From Atopobium sp. oral taxon 416 (GTDB taxonomy: Bacteria > Actinomycetota > Coriobacteriia > Coriobacteriales > Atopobiaceae), in contig NZ_CP072380.1 of NCBI RefSeq assembly GCF_018128285.1, positions 1,488,001-1,552,000 on the forward strand: DNA of 64,000 nucleotides. Direction: 5' to 3'. Below, piece by piece: positions 47,707-57,699 of the stretch. Each line of letters starts with the position of its first letter. Position 1 is the first letter of the stretch. The position numbers and the translations under genes were made by a program. The notes beneath the pieces are model-generated. The model did not search any database. It was not told the origin of the DNA and was given only the letters and a program-made list of their open reading frames with translations.

Positions 47707-49104
47707 CTGTCAATATAATGGACAGAGGAATCCCAGATTTTTTATGCGGTCTGCATCACCTTTGGATCGTACGCAAGGCCTCTCTCGAAACGCTCGAAGA
47801 ACTCCTGCATCACCTCTGCGGGCACGCGATCTCCTATGGACTTATGCGGGCGGAAGCGGTTGTAGTATGACTCGATTAAACTCGTGTGCCTTGTGCTTGG
47901 TCGTGGATGCATCTAAGAGGCGCTTATGGTAGTACCACTCGTTTTTGAGCGTGGCGAAAAGCGATTCGGCGACCGTATTGTCGTGGCAGCTTCCGGTTCT
48001 TCCCACGAAGAGCCTCACGTCGTGTGCGGCTGAGCAGGCGGTCAGCTTTGAGCTTATGTACTGGCTGCCTGGGCTGCTTAGAATATGGCCCCTCCGGCCA
48101 CGTATCCGCGCGAATATGCCATCTTCAGGGCAAAGACGACAAGCCCTGCTCTCATGTTGTCCTGTATGCTTCAGCCCACCACCATGTGTGTGCACAGATC
48201 GTGTGCGACGGCGAGATATATAAAGCCTGCCGTGGTCCTGCGATAGGTTATATCGCCCACGAGCTTGGCTGTCGGAACAGGACACGAAAAGCCGCGCCGG
48301 GTGAGGTCGGGGCGCTCGGGGGTATGCGGGTCGGGCAGCGTCGTTCTCTTGGAGGCATTGGATCAGATGCCGCAGATGCCCAAGCTTAGCCATGCACCTT
48401 CGCACGCGGTAGCGGGTCGTGCCTGTAAATTTTGCGTAACTTTGGATCTCCTGTGAGCTTGGATCAGACCTAGCAAAAGCTAAAGCGCCTGTCGCTTTCC
48501 TCCCATATCGCGCAGATGGCTTCCTTGATAGGACCCCATAGGTCCTCACCGCCTTTGGCCTTGAGCCATCTGTAGAAGTGAGCCCTGCTCACCTCCAGTA
48601 CGCGCTCCATCATCGAGACGCTGTAGGTTGCCCTCTTCTCCAGCATGAGCTAAAACCTGTCCTTCAACAGAGGCTTCCGGCGAAGAAGGCTGCCTCTTTT
48701 TAGGAACTTATTTTCGCTTTCGAGCTCGTGCATGCGCCTGTTCACTGCGTCGAGCTGCTTGTGCTCCTCGGTCCTTTCCTGGGTCACCCTTTTGGTCTTT
48801 GAGTGCTTGATGATCCAGTCGTTTAGGGTCTTGTCGTTGATCCTTAAGCTTCGCGGTGCATCCTCTGATGCTCTTTTTCGGGTTGGCCTTACGTGCCTTC
48901 CTGTAGTAGTCGATAGCCTCGAGGCAATACTCCTTCAGTGTAGTGCCTGGGTGTTTCCGGCTTCGTGCGGGACTTTGCCTTCTCTATCTCGCTTGCGCTT
49001 AGCGACATCTCATCTCTTCAATCTGCTGGTGTTGGTAGGTGGGTATCTGGACAGAGCATATCTGTTGTTAGTCCCTGAATCCCACTGTCCACCAAAAGAT
49101 TACA
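47707..49104 (-). mobile_element. IS3-family element (IS150-like), decayed
   Basis: The left end TGTCAATATAATGGACAG (47707) and a matching, diverged inverted end with CTGTCCA near 49085-49104 bound about 1.4 kb. Inside on the minus strand are OrfA/OrfB pieces: LNDWIIKHSKTKRVTQ near 48800, VLEVSRAHFYRWLKAKGG near 48580, then a KAMVHG-like spacer. The DDE end follows with SQYISSKL and GRTGSCHDNTVAESLFATLKNEWYY near 47960. A last segment YNRFRPHKSIGDRVPAEVMQEFF lies near 47800, in another frame. Stops and shifts abound. Both neighbouring genes are truncated at its ends, marking a deletion associated with the insertion. Confidence 0.85.
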
Positions 49105-49778
49105 GCTCATCGATCCTGGACGCCATCGCGGCTGGGGCGAACAAGCCGCAGGAGATTGCCAACCGCATAGGCGAGAAGCGCACATCCCTCGCCAAGTACC
49201 TGCGGACGCTCGTCTCGATGCGCCTCGTGGAGAAGCGCGTGCCGTTTGGGGAGGACCTCTCGAGGTCAAGGCGGGGTATCTACCGCATCTGCGAGCCGGC
49301 ATTCGCGTTCTGGTATCGCTTCGTACAGCCCGAGGTCGCGTCCGTCGAGATGGACGCCGGCGAGCTTGTGGCTCGCGAGCTGCCCCAGAGCGACGACATT
49401 CCCACCTACGTGGGCCACTGGTTCGAGGACATCTGCCTCAAGTGGGTCGTGTGGCAGGCAAAGCACGGCGCGCTACCGCTGCGGCCCGTCCGCTTTGGCT
49501 CGTGGTGGGGCACGGACCCGTCCGCGCGGGAGCAGACCGACATAGACGTCGTGGCGTCGAGCGATCGCCGCAGCGAGCTGCTGGTGGGGGAGTGCAAGTG
49601 GCGCAGGAAGTTCGACGAGGCGCGCGCCGCGCAGAACCTCGTGCACCGGGCAGGCCTGCTGGGGGATTACGATTCCACCACGTACTGCCTCTTCTCGCGC
49701 AACCCTGTGGACGCCGGGCTTCGCGACGGCCTTGGCGCGGGCTGGCTCTTCGTGGACGCCGACGATCTGTACCGGTAG
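49094..49778 (+). pseudogene. DUF234-type ATPase, C-terminal remnant
   Basis: From about 49094 the plus frame encodes the C-terminal half of an AAA-type (archaeal-style) ATPase with a DUF234 nuclease-like domain. A winged helix comes first (KPQEIANRIGEKRTSLAKYLRTLVSMRLVEK), then the DUF234 core: YVGHWFEDIC, GSWWGTDPSAREQTDIDVV and LLVGECKW, a D...E-x-K pattern. The ATPase half with Walker motifs is missing, cut by the IS3 relic. The open frame extends left to 48732 only as antisense of the IS. DUF234 ATPases are often encoded in mobile or defence-like settings, but function is unproven. The tail DADDLYR ends it at 49778. Probably not expressed. Confidence 0.75.
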
Positions 49779-50028
49779 CATTCCAACCACGGCGCGCTGC
49801 TCTTCTCGCCTGGACAGGCAGGCCCCGCGGAGAAGAGCCGCATACCGGTCTGCATCGCTGGCGGGAAGGCAGTTTTCCGCAACCCTTCTGGGAGGTTGGT
49901 TGCCTAACCCACTCTTGCGGGAACACCGACCATTTCCGGCTGGTCCGGTCCCGTCTATACTTAAGTCACGAAAGGCAACGCGAGTTGCTTAAGAACACGA
50001 TGGGCGATTTTCAGGAGGGGTAGATCGT

Positions 50029-50240
50029 GGCACAGACATTCGTGACGTGGAGTGCTACCTGTACTGGCAGCAGACGGAGCTGAGGCAGCGCATCGCGCCC
50101 TACGGCACGGTGACCGAGTCGTGGTATCCGCTCGGCCACGGCGCAAGCGACCTGATAGGCGAGGACACTTTCACAAAGCTGGGGGAGAAGTACGGCAAGA
50201 CCAACGTGCAGGTCATCCTGCGCTGGCACATCCATGCCTA
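50029..50240 (+). pseudogene. Aldo/keto reductase fragment
   Basis: A GTG at 50029, after CAGGAGGGG, begins VAQTFVT, the usual AKR N-terminus, but it then jumps to the middle of the family: DVECYLYWQQTELRQRIAPYGTVTESWYPLGHG and KLGEKYGKTNVQVILRWHI. About 130 residues, including the catalytic Asp-Tyr-Lys-His region, are missing, and the end runs straight into the IS5 copy. So it is a deletion derivative. The stretch 49779-50028 holds no gene I can identify beyond this gene's leader. Confidence 0.75.
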
Positions 50241-51465
50241 TCTGCCTGCGGATATGTTATAATTACAGCAACGTATTCCAGCATATCCAAAAGACAGATA
50301 TGAGCGGCCAGATGAGCTTTGAAGACCTTACATCCTAAGGTCTTAGGAGAAAGACCCGGCGAGAGGCACACCTGGAGCAGATGGATACAATCGTTGTGTG
50401 GGATAGCTGGATTGCACTGGTAGATACCAGCTACCACAGACAGGCTCTTGTCAGGCATGTGCGCGCTGCAAAGACGATGCTTTAGGATGTATCCTGCTTT
50501 AGGTTATGTTTGCTCTCTTAAGATGAGGGAACTTAAAGATGCTATCCTGGATTGTCACTCCTGGTAGCACTTCTGTGCACGCAGATCTCATGCAGGCGCA
50601 GGTGCCAGATGCAACGACACTTGCGAAATTCCGTCATAGCCTTAAAGCGAGAGGAGTTCGGCAAAGCTTGTGCTTTGCACCTGGACTCAGAAGCTCGAGA
50701 AGGCAGGGACCACGGCGCGGGGCGGCTCCATGGTGGATGCGACCTTCACCTGGGCCTTAAGCTTAACGAAGAACAAGGACCACGCACGTAACCCTTAAAG
50801 CGCACCAGTCCAAGAAAGGGGGAGCCTGGCGTATCGGATACAAGGCGCATATCGGCGTAGACGTCGGAGGTAGCCTTGTGCATGGTGTGGAGACGATCGC
50901 TTAGAATGTATCTGACATATCCTGTGGCACACACACTCGTAAGGGAAGATGATAGGTTTTGCTGCGCAGACTTTAGGCTATATAGGTATAGCGAAGCGCC
51001 CTTAAGGACGCATAAAGACCCACACCTCTCATCTATGCGCTAAAGCGTTGCTAAGGAAGCCTTCGACTAGAGAGGGCCTTGCCTGTGCACTCTTTACCGA
51101 GAAGGGCATAGAGTCCAGGAAGGCATGCGGCCGCTCAAAGGTAGAGCATCCCTTCCTTATCGTGAAGCGGCGCTTCTACCCCTTAAGGAAGCGCTACTAG
51201 GGGATAGAGAAGACCTCCTGTATGCTCGAGTCTTTCTCGCCCTTGCAAACCTCGCCATGTGCATCTCTGCCGGCAGGCTGCACCTCCCGGCTCTCAGCGT
51301 CGTTTGATCTGTCTTGGAGCCTTCTTGCGGTGCATGGGGCAGGACGGTGGCTTCTGCACGTGCTGGATGAGCATCCTTCCCTGCCTTTCCCACATGCCGG
51401 CCGCGAAAAGTCGTGTGGTCAGTCCCCTCTGACACGTTATGGGGCATTAATCATCGTTTCCCTAG
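50236..51465 (+). mobile_element. IS5-family element copy B, 5'-truncated, inverted to copy A
   Basis: This is near-identical to copy A but in the opposite orientation. The right end ATTAATCATCGTTTCCCTAG (51446-51465) is intact. The other terminal repeat is absent because sequence homology stops at about 50236 in the aldo/keto reductase fragment. The transposase N-terminus MSGQMSFEDL begins at 50300. The same internal stops and frameshifts as in copy A are seen. Both copies bracket the island, about 10.7 kb of DNA. Confidence 0.88.
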
Positions 51466-51538
51466 ATAAATGGTGCAATGGATATCAGGAGTTGACAGCT
51501 TCCGCCATTCTTGCAAAAATATATGCTGTTGTTCCAAC

Positions 51539-51614
51539 GGGGATGTAGCTCAGCTGGGAGAGCGCTGCCTTCGCAAGGCAGAGGCCGAGGGTTCGAATCC
51601 CTTCATCTCCACCA
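51539..51614 (+). tRNA. tRNA-Ala (CGC)
   Basis: A 76-base tRNA with acceptor GGGGATG/CATCTCC contains the G3-U70 wobble that marks alanine tRNAs. The D-arm is GCTCAGCTGGGAGAGC. The anticodon stem CTGCC/GGCAG encloses TTCGCAA, giving anticodon CGC. The T-arm is normal, with A73 and an encoded CCA. It lies 74 bases right of IS5 copy B. Confidence 0.95.
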
Positions 51615-51675
51615 TAGAATCTTTGATGCCCGAATGCTTGTATTTGAGCGTTCGGGCATTGATATATAGACGGAT

Positions 51676-52635
51676 ATGAGGCAAGTGAGCGTGAAGATCA
51701 GCGAGAAACTCTATCGAGCCTGTGAGCTATGCCCAAGACGATGCAAGGCAGATCGGCTCTCAGGGCAGCGGGGCTTCTGTGGGGAGACCGGTCAGCTCTA
51801 TGTAGCCCGCGCCGCGCTGCACTTTTGGGAGGAACCTCCGCTTTCTGGGACCAAAGGCTCCGGGGCGATCTTTTTCAGTGGCTGCCCGCTGCGCTGCGTC
51901 TTCTGCCAAAACGACAACATTTCCCACGGGAACTTAGGCCATCCGATCACGGTCAGACGCCTGGCCAAGATCATGCTCGAGCTCAAGGACCAAGGGGCGC
52001 TCAATATCAATCTGGTGACGCCCTTCCACTTTGCTCCGCAGGTACATGAAGCGCTTATGTTAGCCAAAGAAGCCGGACTCAAGCTGCCAATCGTTGCCAA
52101 TACCTCAGGCTACGAGCTGCCGGAGCTCGTCGATGCGATGGCCCCGGATATCGATATCTGGCTCACCGATTTCAAATACGCTTCCCCAGAGCTGGCACAG
52201 AAGCTCTCCGGTGCGCGTAACTATCCTGCAGTTGCGCTTGAGGCGTTGAAGCACATGTATGCGGCAACCGAGGCCAAAGGCGTCAGAAAGCTCGAGGACT
52301 CGGGCCGGATGCTCCGAGGCATCATCGTGCGCCACCTCGTGTTACCCACACACATCGATGACTCTATGAGAGTCCTCGATACCGTCTTTCAGGTGTGTGG
52401 CAACAAAGTTGACTATTCCATTATGAACCAATACACCCCCAATGAGCGCTGCAGAAAGCGCGGCGGCGCTCTGAGCCATGCACTGGGTTCGGAAGAGTAT
52501 GAAAAAGTACTCGATCACGCCGACGATTTAGGGATTGACCGTATGTGGTGGCAGCAAGGGGGTACCGTGTCAGAGAGCTTCATTCCAGCTTTTGACGCTA
52601 CCGGCGTCGACGGGCCGGAACTGAAGATCAAATAA
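51676..52635 (+). CDS. Radical SAM protein (PflA-like, COG1313 type)
   Basis: This 319-residue radical SAM enzyme begins with an N-terminal cysteine region (CELCPRRCKADR...GFCG). The SAM-cluster motif SGCPLRCVFCQN then lies near residue 69, a C-x3-C-x2-C arrangement. Further marks are NTSGYELPELVD, DIWLTDFKYA and YSIMNQYTPNERC. It matches uncharacterised proteins annotated as putative pyruvate-formate-lyase activating enzymes; no glycyl-radical partner is nearby, so the target is unknown. ATG 51676 has no strong ribosome site. Confidence 0.88.
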   Translation: MRQVSVKISEKLYRACELCPRRCKADRLSGQRGFCGETGQLYVARAALHFWEEPPLSGTKGSGAIFFSGCPLRCVFCQNDNISHGNLGHPITVRRLAKIMLELKDQGALNINLVTPFHFAPQVHEALMLAKEAGLKLPIVANTSGYELPELVDAMAPDIDIWLTDFKYASPELAQKLSGARNYPAVALEALKHMYAATEAKGVRKLEDSGRMLRGIIVRHLVLPTHIDDSMRVLDTVFQVCGNKVDYSIMNQYTPNERCRKRGGALSHALGSEEYEKVLDHADDLGIDRMWWQQGGTVSESFIPAFDATGVDGPELKIK

Positions 52636-52667
52636 GATAAACTCAGCGATACCACGAGAGGCTAGGG

Positions 52668-52997
52668 ATGCAATCTATGGCTGACAACAAAGATCAAGGG
52701 GGTCTGAGCCCCGACGAACGCGCCGAGCTTGAAGAGCTGAGGCGTGAGAAGGCACAGGCACAGCAGAAGCAGCAAGCTCAGCAAGAGCGCGCGGAGCTCA
52801 ACCGGCTGCGTGAAGAGAAAGTCGACGCCGAGCGCAATGTGGAGCTCGACAAGCGTATCGCAGAGGAGAAAGAGCGCGGACGTAAGCTGATGGAGCCTGA
52901 CGAGGACGACCTCAAGATGCCGCCCGGTCAGAAAATGGTCATTGCCGCGGTCATCATTATCGCAGTCGTCTTTATTCTCTCGACTATTTTCAGCTAA
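52668..52997 (+). CDS. Small tail-anchored coiled-coil protein
   Basis: This 109-residue protein of unrecognised family has residues about 15-75 as charged coiled coil (Glu/Arg/Gln-rich), then a DEDD patch, and a C-terminal hydrophobic helix (about 88-107) that would anchor it in the membrane with the rod in the cytoplasm. GAGGCTAGGG is just upstream of ATG 52668; ATG 52677 is a close alternative. It has the same basic design as the much larger protein at 21371-22642. It lies 32 bases after the radical SAM gene and may be co-transcribed. Confidence 0.75.
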   Translation: MQSMADNKDQGGLSPDERAELEELRREKAQAQQKQQAQQERAELNRLREEKVDAERNVELDKRIAEEKERGRKLMEPDEDDLKMPPGQKMVIAAVIIIAVVFILSTIFS

Positions 52998-53102
52998 GAC
53001 GTATAAATAGAGCAAATCCTTTCAGGTTTAACGTTTTACATGTTATTATGGTCTAAGTGTGTAGATTTTGCACACCCACCTACCAGAAAAGAGGTAGCTC
53101 AC

Positions 53103-54584
53103 ATGGCACTGACGGACAGGACAGATCCGCAGGACGTAGCACTCAACACCGATCTTTACGAATTGACGATGGCACAGGGATTCTGGGAATCCGGACTCAA
53201 GGATACCTGGGCCTGCTTCAATGTCTTCTTCAGAAAGAACCCATTTAACGGTGGTTATGCGATCGCCTGCGGTATGGGTCAGATCGCTGATCTGGTAAAG
53301 AATTTCCGTTTCAGCAAGGATTCTATCGCGTATCTGCGCTCCATTAAGGCGCCGGGCGGGGGTTCGATGTTTAAAAAGGAGTTTATCGACTACCTTGAGG
53401 ACTTCTCACTGGATGTCGATATCTGGGCAGTGCCTGAAGGCGATATCATCTTTCCGCGTGAGCCGATGGTGAGGGTTGAGGGCCCGATTATCGACTGTCA
53501 GCTGCTTGAGACGGCGCTTTTGAACCTCGTGAACTTCCAGACGTTGGTCGCTACCAAGACCGCCCGCGTCGTACAGGCAGCAGAGGGTCACACGATTTCT
53601 GACTTCGGCTTGCGTCGCGCACAGGGCCCGGATGGTGGCCTTGCGGTAGCGCGTGCCTCCTATATTGCCGGCGTGGCTTCAACCTCCAATGTTTTGGCCG
53701 GTAAGATCTACGGGATCCCGGTCTTCGGCACCCATGCCCATTCGTGGGTCATGGCATTCCCGTCTGAGCTTGAGGCGTTCCGCGCCTTCGCAAAGTCGAG
53801 CCCGAAGAACTGTGTACTGCTTGTCGACACCTACGACGTAAAGAAGGGTGTTGCTAATGCAGTCACCGTCGCCAAAGAGATGGAGGCGCGCGGCGAGAAG
53901 CTCGCCGCAATCCGCATCGACTCCGGCGACTTGGCAAAGCTCTCCAAGTATGCCCGCAAGCAGTTTGACAACGCAGGACTTCCATATGTGAAGATCTCCG
54001 CCTCCAACGACCTCGACGAGTACACGATCCAGTCGCTCTTTGCCCAGGGTGCTCCGCTCGATTCCTTCGGCGTTGGCACCAAGCTCGCGACCTGCGATCC
54101 GCAGCCCTCACTCGGCGGCGTCTACAAGCTTTCCGCGACAAAGGCGAAGGGTGATGCTGCCTGGACGCCGGTCATTAAGCTGTCTGAGATGACGTACAAG
54201 CGCACGATCCCGGGCATCCAGCACATTCTGCGCTTCACGAATACAGAAGGCGTACCCTATGGTGACATGATCCTGGACGACTCCGTGGACACTGGCGACC
54301 GGACCACCCTTGTCGATATCCTCGATCACGATATCACGTATGATGTATCCGGCTTGCAGTCCCACGAGCTGATGCAGCAGATTATTGCGGATGGTGAGGA
54401 AGTCCCGGAGGGACAGACCACGATCGAGCAGTCTAAGCAGCACTGCCATGAGGCACTGATGCACCTCGATCCGTCCATCAAGCGTTTCTTGAATCCGCAG
54501 CTCTATCCGGTGGGCATGGAGCGTGGGCTTGCGACCCTGCGCAGCAACCTCGCGAAGAGGGAGAAGCGGGATTCTGGACGCTAA
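53103..54584 (+). CDS. pncB: Nicotinate phosphoribosyltransferase
   Basis: This 493-residue NAPRTase joins nicotinate and PRPP for NAD salvage. ATG 53103 is preferred: GAGGT lies upstream, and the longer open frame begins in the untranslated leader. Conserved blocks seen are TDLYELTMAQGFW, FGLRRAQGPDGG, GTHAHSWVMAF (catalytic-region His), IRIDSGDL, ISASNDLDEYTI and FGVGTKLAT. It is full length and monocistronic, followed by a strong terminator. Confidence 0.95.
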   Translation: MALTDRTDPQDVALNTDLYELTMAQGFWESGLKDTWACFNVFFRKNPFNGGYAIACGMGQIADLVKNFRFSKDSIAYLRSIKAPGGGSMFKKEFIDYLEDFSLDVDIWAVPEGDIIFPREPMVRVEGPIIDCQLLETALLNLVNFQTLVATKTARVVQAAEGHTISDFGLRRAQGPDGGLAVARASYIAGVASTSNVLAGKIYGIPVFGTHAHSWVMAFPSELEAFRAFAKSSPKNCVLLVDTYDVKKGVANAVTVAKEMEARGEKLAAIRIDSGDLAKLSKYARKQFDNAGLPYVKISASNDLDEYTIQSLFAQGAPLDSFGVGTKLATCDPQPSLGGVYKLSATKAKGDAAWTPVIKLSEMTYKRTIPGIQHILRFTNTEGVPYGDMILDDSVDTGDRTTLVDILDHDITYDVSGLQSHELMQQIIADGEEVPEGQTTIEQSKQHCHEALMHLDPSIKRFLNPQLYPVGMERGLATLRSNLAKREKRDSGR

Positions 54585-54617
54585 GATGATTCGGTGAGTT
54601 CGTGTTAAATCCATCTG

Positions 54618-54652
54618 ATATCACCCCATGTGCATATGGGGTGATATTTTTG
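54618..54652 (+). terminator. Terminator after pncB
   Basis: ATATCACCCCAT (54618-54629) pairs with ATGGGGTGATAT (54635-54646), followed by TTTTTG. A strong intrinsic terminator. Confidence 0.93.
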
Positions 54653-54714
54653 TAGAGCTGCTACAGTAGTACAGATATGAAATATGAGACAGGAGCTTTA
54701 AAGGAGCTACGTGT

Positions 54715-56559
54715 ATGAGTGAGTCTCTATCGGAAATCGTATTGAATGCCCTGAAAGCGGCACAGACAGTGGGGGAGCTTCCGGCGTTTGAAGCGTCTGA
54801 CGCCTGCTTAGAGCGTCCGAATGAGACTGCTCACGGCGATTGGACCTCCACGATTGCGCTGAAGTCCGCCCGCTCAGCGCATATGAACCCCCGCGCGATC
54901 GCCCAAGCGATCGTAAATCACCTCGAGAACGATACCTCAGTTAAGAAAGTCGAAATTGCGGGCCCGGGCTTCATCAACTTCTACCTATCCACCGGAGCCC
55001 AAAACGAGGTCTTCCGCCAGGTGCTTGAGCAGGGGAATGACTTCGGAAAGAGCGATGTGGGCCACGGTCAGAAAGTGCAGGTGGAGTTTGTATCCGCCAA
55101 CCCGGTAGGACCTTTGCATGTGGGACACGGCCGCTGGGTCGCCCTGGGGGATTCCCTGTGCCGGGTGTTGGAACACGCCAACTACCAGGTGGAGCGTGAG
55201 TACTACATTAACGACCACGGTTCCCAGATGGACGTGTTCGGGCGCTCGCTTTCCAAGCGTTATCTGCAGCTCTTCCAGATTGAGAAAGATCACAACACTG
55301 ATCTGGACGGGACTTACACAATCCTCTGTGCTGACCGCGACAAATTCGTTGAGGACGAAGAGGATGAGCACCCTGAGACCCATCCCTACATGGATGACTT
55401 CAATAAAACCTTAGGCGAGAACGCCTATGGCGGCACGTACATCATTGATATCGCTCGCGAATTCGCGCAGGAAGACGGCGATAAGTGGGTGAATGCCCCG
55501 AGCGACAAGCGTGTCGTGGAATTCCGTGAGCGCGGCTACAAGAAGATGCTCGCAATCATCAAGCACACCTGCGAGGAAGCCCACTGCACCTTCGATGTGT
55601 GGTTCTCTGAGCGTAGCCTCTACAAAAAGGATGCAAACGGTACCAATGCGGTTGAGCGTGCTTTTGCCGCGCTCGATAAGATGGGCTGCCTCTATAGGAC
55701 CGACGACGGGGCACTGTGGTTCCGTTCCACCAAGTATGGAGACGATAAGGACCGCGTCCTGATTAAGTCAAACGGAGACTATACCTACTTCGCTTCTGAT
55801 ATTGCCTACCACTACAACAAGTTCCAGCGTGTGGACCATGTGATCGATGTCTGGGGCGCTGATCACCACGGCTATATCGCACGTGTCAACGCTGTCTGTG
55901 AGGCCCTGGGATATTCTGGTGAGTTCGAGGTGCTCCTGGGCCAGCTCGTAAACCTGCTGCGTGATGGAATACCGGTCAGGATGTCAAAGCGCAAAGGCGT
56001 GATGATCACCCTGCAGGAGCTCTTGGACGAGGTAGGCCCGGATGCAGTGCGCTACACTTTGATCTCAAAGAGCTCAAATCAGACCATCGACTTTGATATT
56101 GAAGCCGTCAAACGGCACAGCAATGACAATCCAGTGTACTACGTACAGTATGCGCATGCCCGCATCTGCTCCATCCTGCGCCGTGCGTGCAACCTCTCAC
56201 TTGAAGAGGCACAGAAGCCGGGCATGGATGAAGTGGGAAAGCGTGCTATCGGCAGCGATTACGACCTGTCGCTTCTGACTGACCCCGCTGAACTGGCCTT
56301 GTCGCGTAAGGTCTCCGAGTTTCCCGGCCTTGTGGCTTCCTGTGCACGTGAGCGTGCCCCATTCAAGCTCACACACTACGCTGAAGAGCTAGCTGCTGCC
56401 TTCCACGCCTTCTACAACGTGTGCCAGGTGCTGCCGAGCCCGGGACGCCCGGTAGATTCGGAGCTCTCCCGTGCACGTCTCGCAGCCTGCGATGCGGTGC
56501 GTCATGTCTTGGCACTGACCCTGCATCTGATCGGCGTTTCAGCCCCTGAGCATATGTAA
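54715..56559 (+). CDS. argS: Arginyl-tRNA synthetase
   Basis: This 614-residue class I synthetase has an N-terminal Add-1 domain (about residues 1-110) followed by FVSANPVGPLHVGHGRW, with the HVGH motif. Next are VEREYYINDHGSQM, ADHHGYIARV and GIPVRMSKRKGVMITLQEL with MSKRKG as the KMSKS motif. The C-terminal DALR anticodon-binding domain ends in CDAVRHVLALTLHLIGV. AAAGGAGC lies 11 bases before ATG 54715. Complete. Confidence 0.96.
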   Translation: MSESLSEIVLNALKAAQTVGELPAFEASDACLERPNETAHGDWTSTIALKSARSAHMNPRAIAQAIVNHLENDTSVKKVEIAGPGFINFYLSTGAQNEVFRQVLEQGNDFGKSDVGHGQKVQVEFVSANPVGPLHVGHGRWVALGDSLCRVLEHANYQVEREYYINDHGSQMDVFGRSLSKRYLQLFQIEKDHNTDLDGTYTILCADRDKFVEDEEDEHPETHPYMDDFNKTLGENAYGGTYIIDIAREFAQEDGDKWVNAPSDKRVVEFRERGYKKMLAIIKHTCEEAHCTFDVWFSERSLYKKDANGTNAVERAFAALDKMGCLYRTDDGALWFRSTKYGDDKDRVLIKSNGDYTYFASDIAYHYNKFQRVDHVIDVWGADHHGYIARVNAVCEALGYSGEFEVLLGQLVNLLRDGIPVRMSKRKGVMITLQELLDEVGPDAVRYTLISKSSNQTIDFDIEAVKRHSNDNPVYYVQYAHARICSILRRACNLSLEEAQKPGMDEVGKRAIGSDYDLSLLTDPAELALSRKVSEFPGLVASCARERAPFKLTHYAEELAAAFHAFYNVCQVLPSPGRPVDSELSRARLAACDAVRHVLALTLHLIGVSAPEHM

Positions 56560-56629
56560 TTGCAAAATGATTTTTACAGATGAGGGTGGTGACGGAAATC
56601 CGTACCATTTCCATCGATAATCCTAAGCT

Positions 56630-56810
56630 GCCAGGGCCAAGCCCAAAGCCTTCCTGAACTCCATTGGGCTCACGCCTTTAAGCGAGCACTTGTGCCTTGG
56701 CGTGTTGTGCCTGACGATACAGCGATCGATGTACTCCTTCAAACCTGTCTAAGTGGTGCCGTTCCACTTGCGCTTGCAAAACATCTTTGTCCTTGTCGGC
56801 TGGCGTGGCG
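56630..56810 (-). mobile_element. IS3-family transposase C-terminal scrap
   Basis: The minus strand reads TGLKEYIDRCIVRHNTPRHKCSL then GVSPMEFRKALGL, the end of an IS3 OrfB, with a stop inside. No ends are visible. Confidence 0.65.
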
Positions 56811-56929
56811 CCAATCTGACAAAAAGTAGCTGAACTTCTTCAGGCAGGCAGCGCGCAGCAGGCTGGCGGAAAAGCGCCCTTCTTCTTCTCCGAGCACGCC
56901 TTGCCGTCACCCAGCTTCAAGAAAGGGTC

Positions 56930-57600
56930 TTATCAGGCGGTGAACAACCTTAGAGCGTAAACAGGACGTCGTGGGGAGCCGCAAAAAGGTACAGCGCATC
57001 ATGCACAAGTTCGGCATCGTGTGGGGCAAGAAGTGCAAGAGGTCCTGCAAGCCGCATGTCACAGACGGCAAGCCCAAGGTGGCGAAGAACGTGGTGGAGT
57101 GCAGCTTCAGGTGCAGCGCACCCTTGAAGGTAATCTCCACGGTCAAACACCTACCTGCCCTGCAAAGACGAAGGTTTCGTTTATCTCTCGGGCATTATTG
57201 ACTGCAAGACCAACGTCATGCTCGCTCACTGAAGCTCAACCTCGATGGAGGAGATGTTCGTGCTCGACACTTGAGACCAGTTCAAGGGGCTCGATCTACC
57301 GGATGACATATGAGTCTGCTCAGATTAAGGCACCCCCTACACAGCACGCGCCTATCGGGACAACCTCAAGGAAGTATAAGATCAACTGATCCATGTCAAG
57401 AAGGGCACGGCGTTGGGACAACACCTGCATCGAGAGCTTCTGGAGACACATAAAGAACAGATGGGACCGACATCGAGCCTCACTACAGATGGGCTCATAG
57501 CAAGAGTTGATGACAACATCTACTGCTACAACAATCTCATGGGCCAGCAGCACCTAGACAGGAACGGATAGAACCCCAAGGCGTGAGGCAACAGGAGAGC
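56930..57600 (+). mobile_element. IS3-family transposase relic (second lineage)
   Basis: Plus-strand frames give SRKKVQRIMHKFGI, APLKVISTV (before the first Asp), CKDEGFVYLSGIIDCKTN near 57165, YTARAYRDNLKE near 57335, then IESFWRHIKN and GPTSSLTTDGLIARVDD near 57430-57515. The last piece is YNNLMGQQHLD. Stops (mostly TGA/TAG) and shifts break it up. It differs in sequence from the relic beside it. Confidence 0.75.
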
Positions 57601-57699
57601 TTCCGGAAGGCCTCTTTAAGCAGCTCTCCTGCAAGCTATCCGGTGTGAGCAGGGTAAGTGCCTAGCGCGACATAGCAGGGAAAGAAGGCAGCGGCGCAA

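Noticed and set aside
48732-49093. 5' part of the long plus frame ending in the DUF234 domain
   Set aside because: This part is antisense to the IS3 relic OrfA; only the part after about 49094 resembles a real protein.
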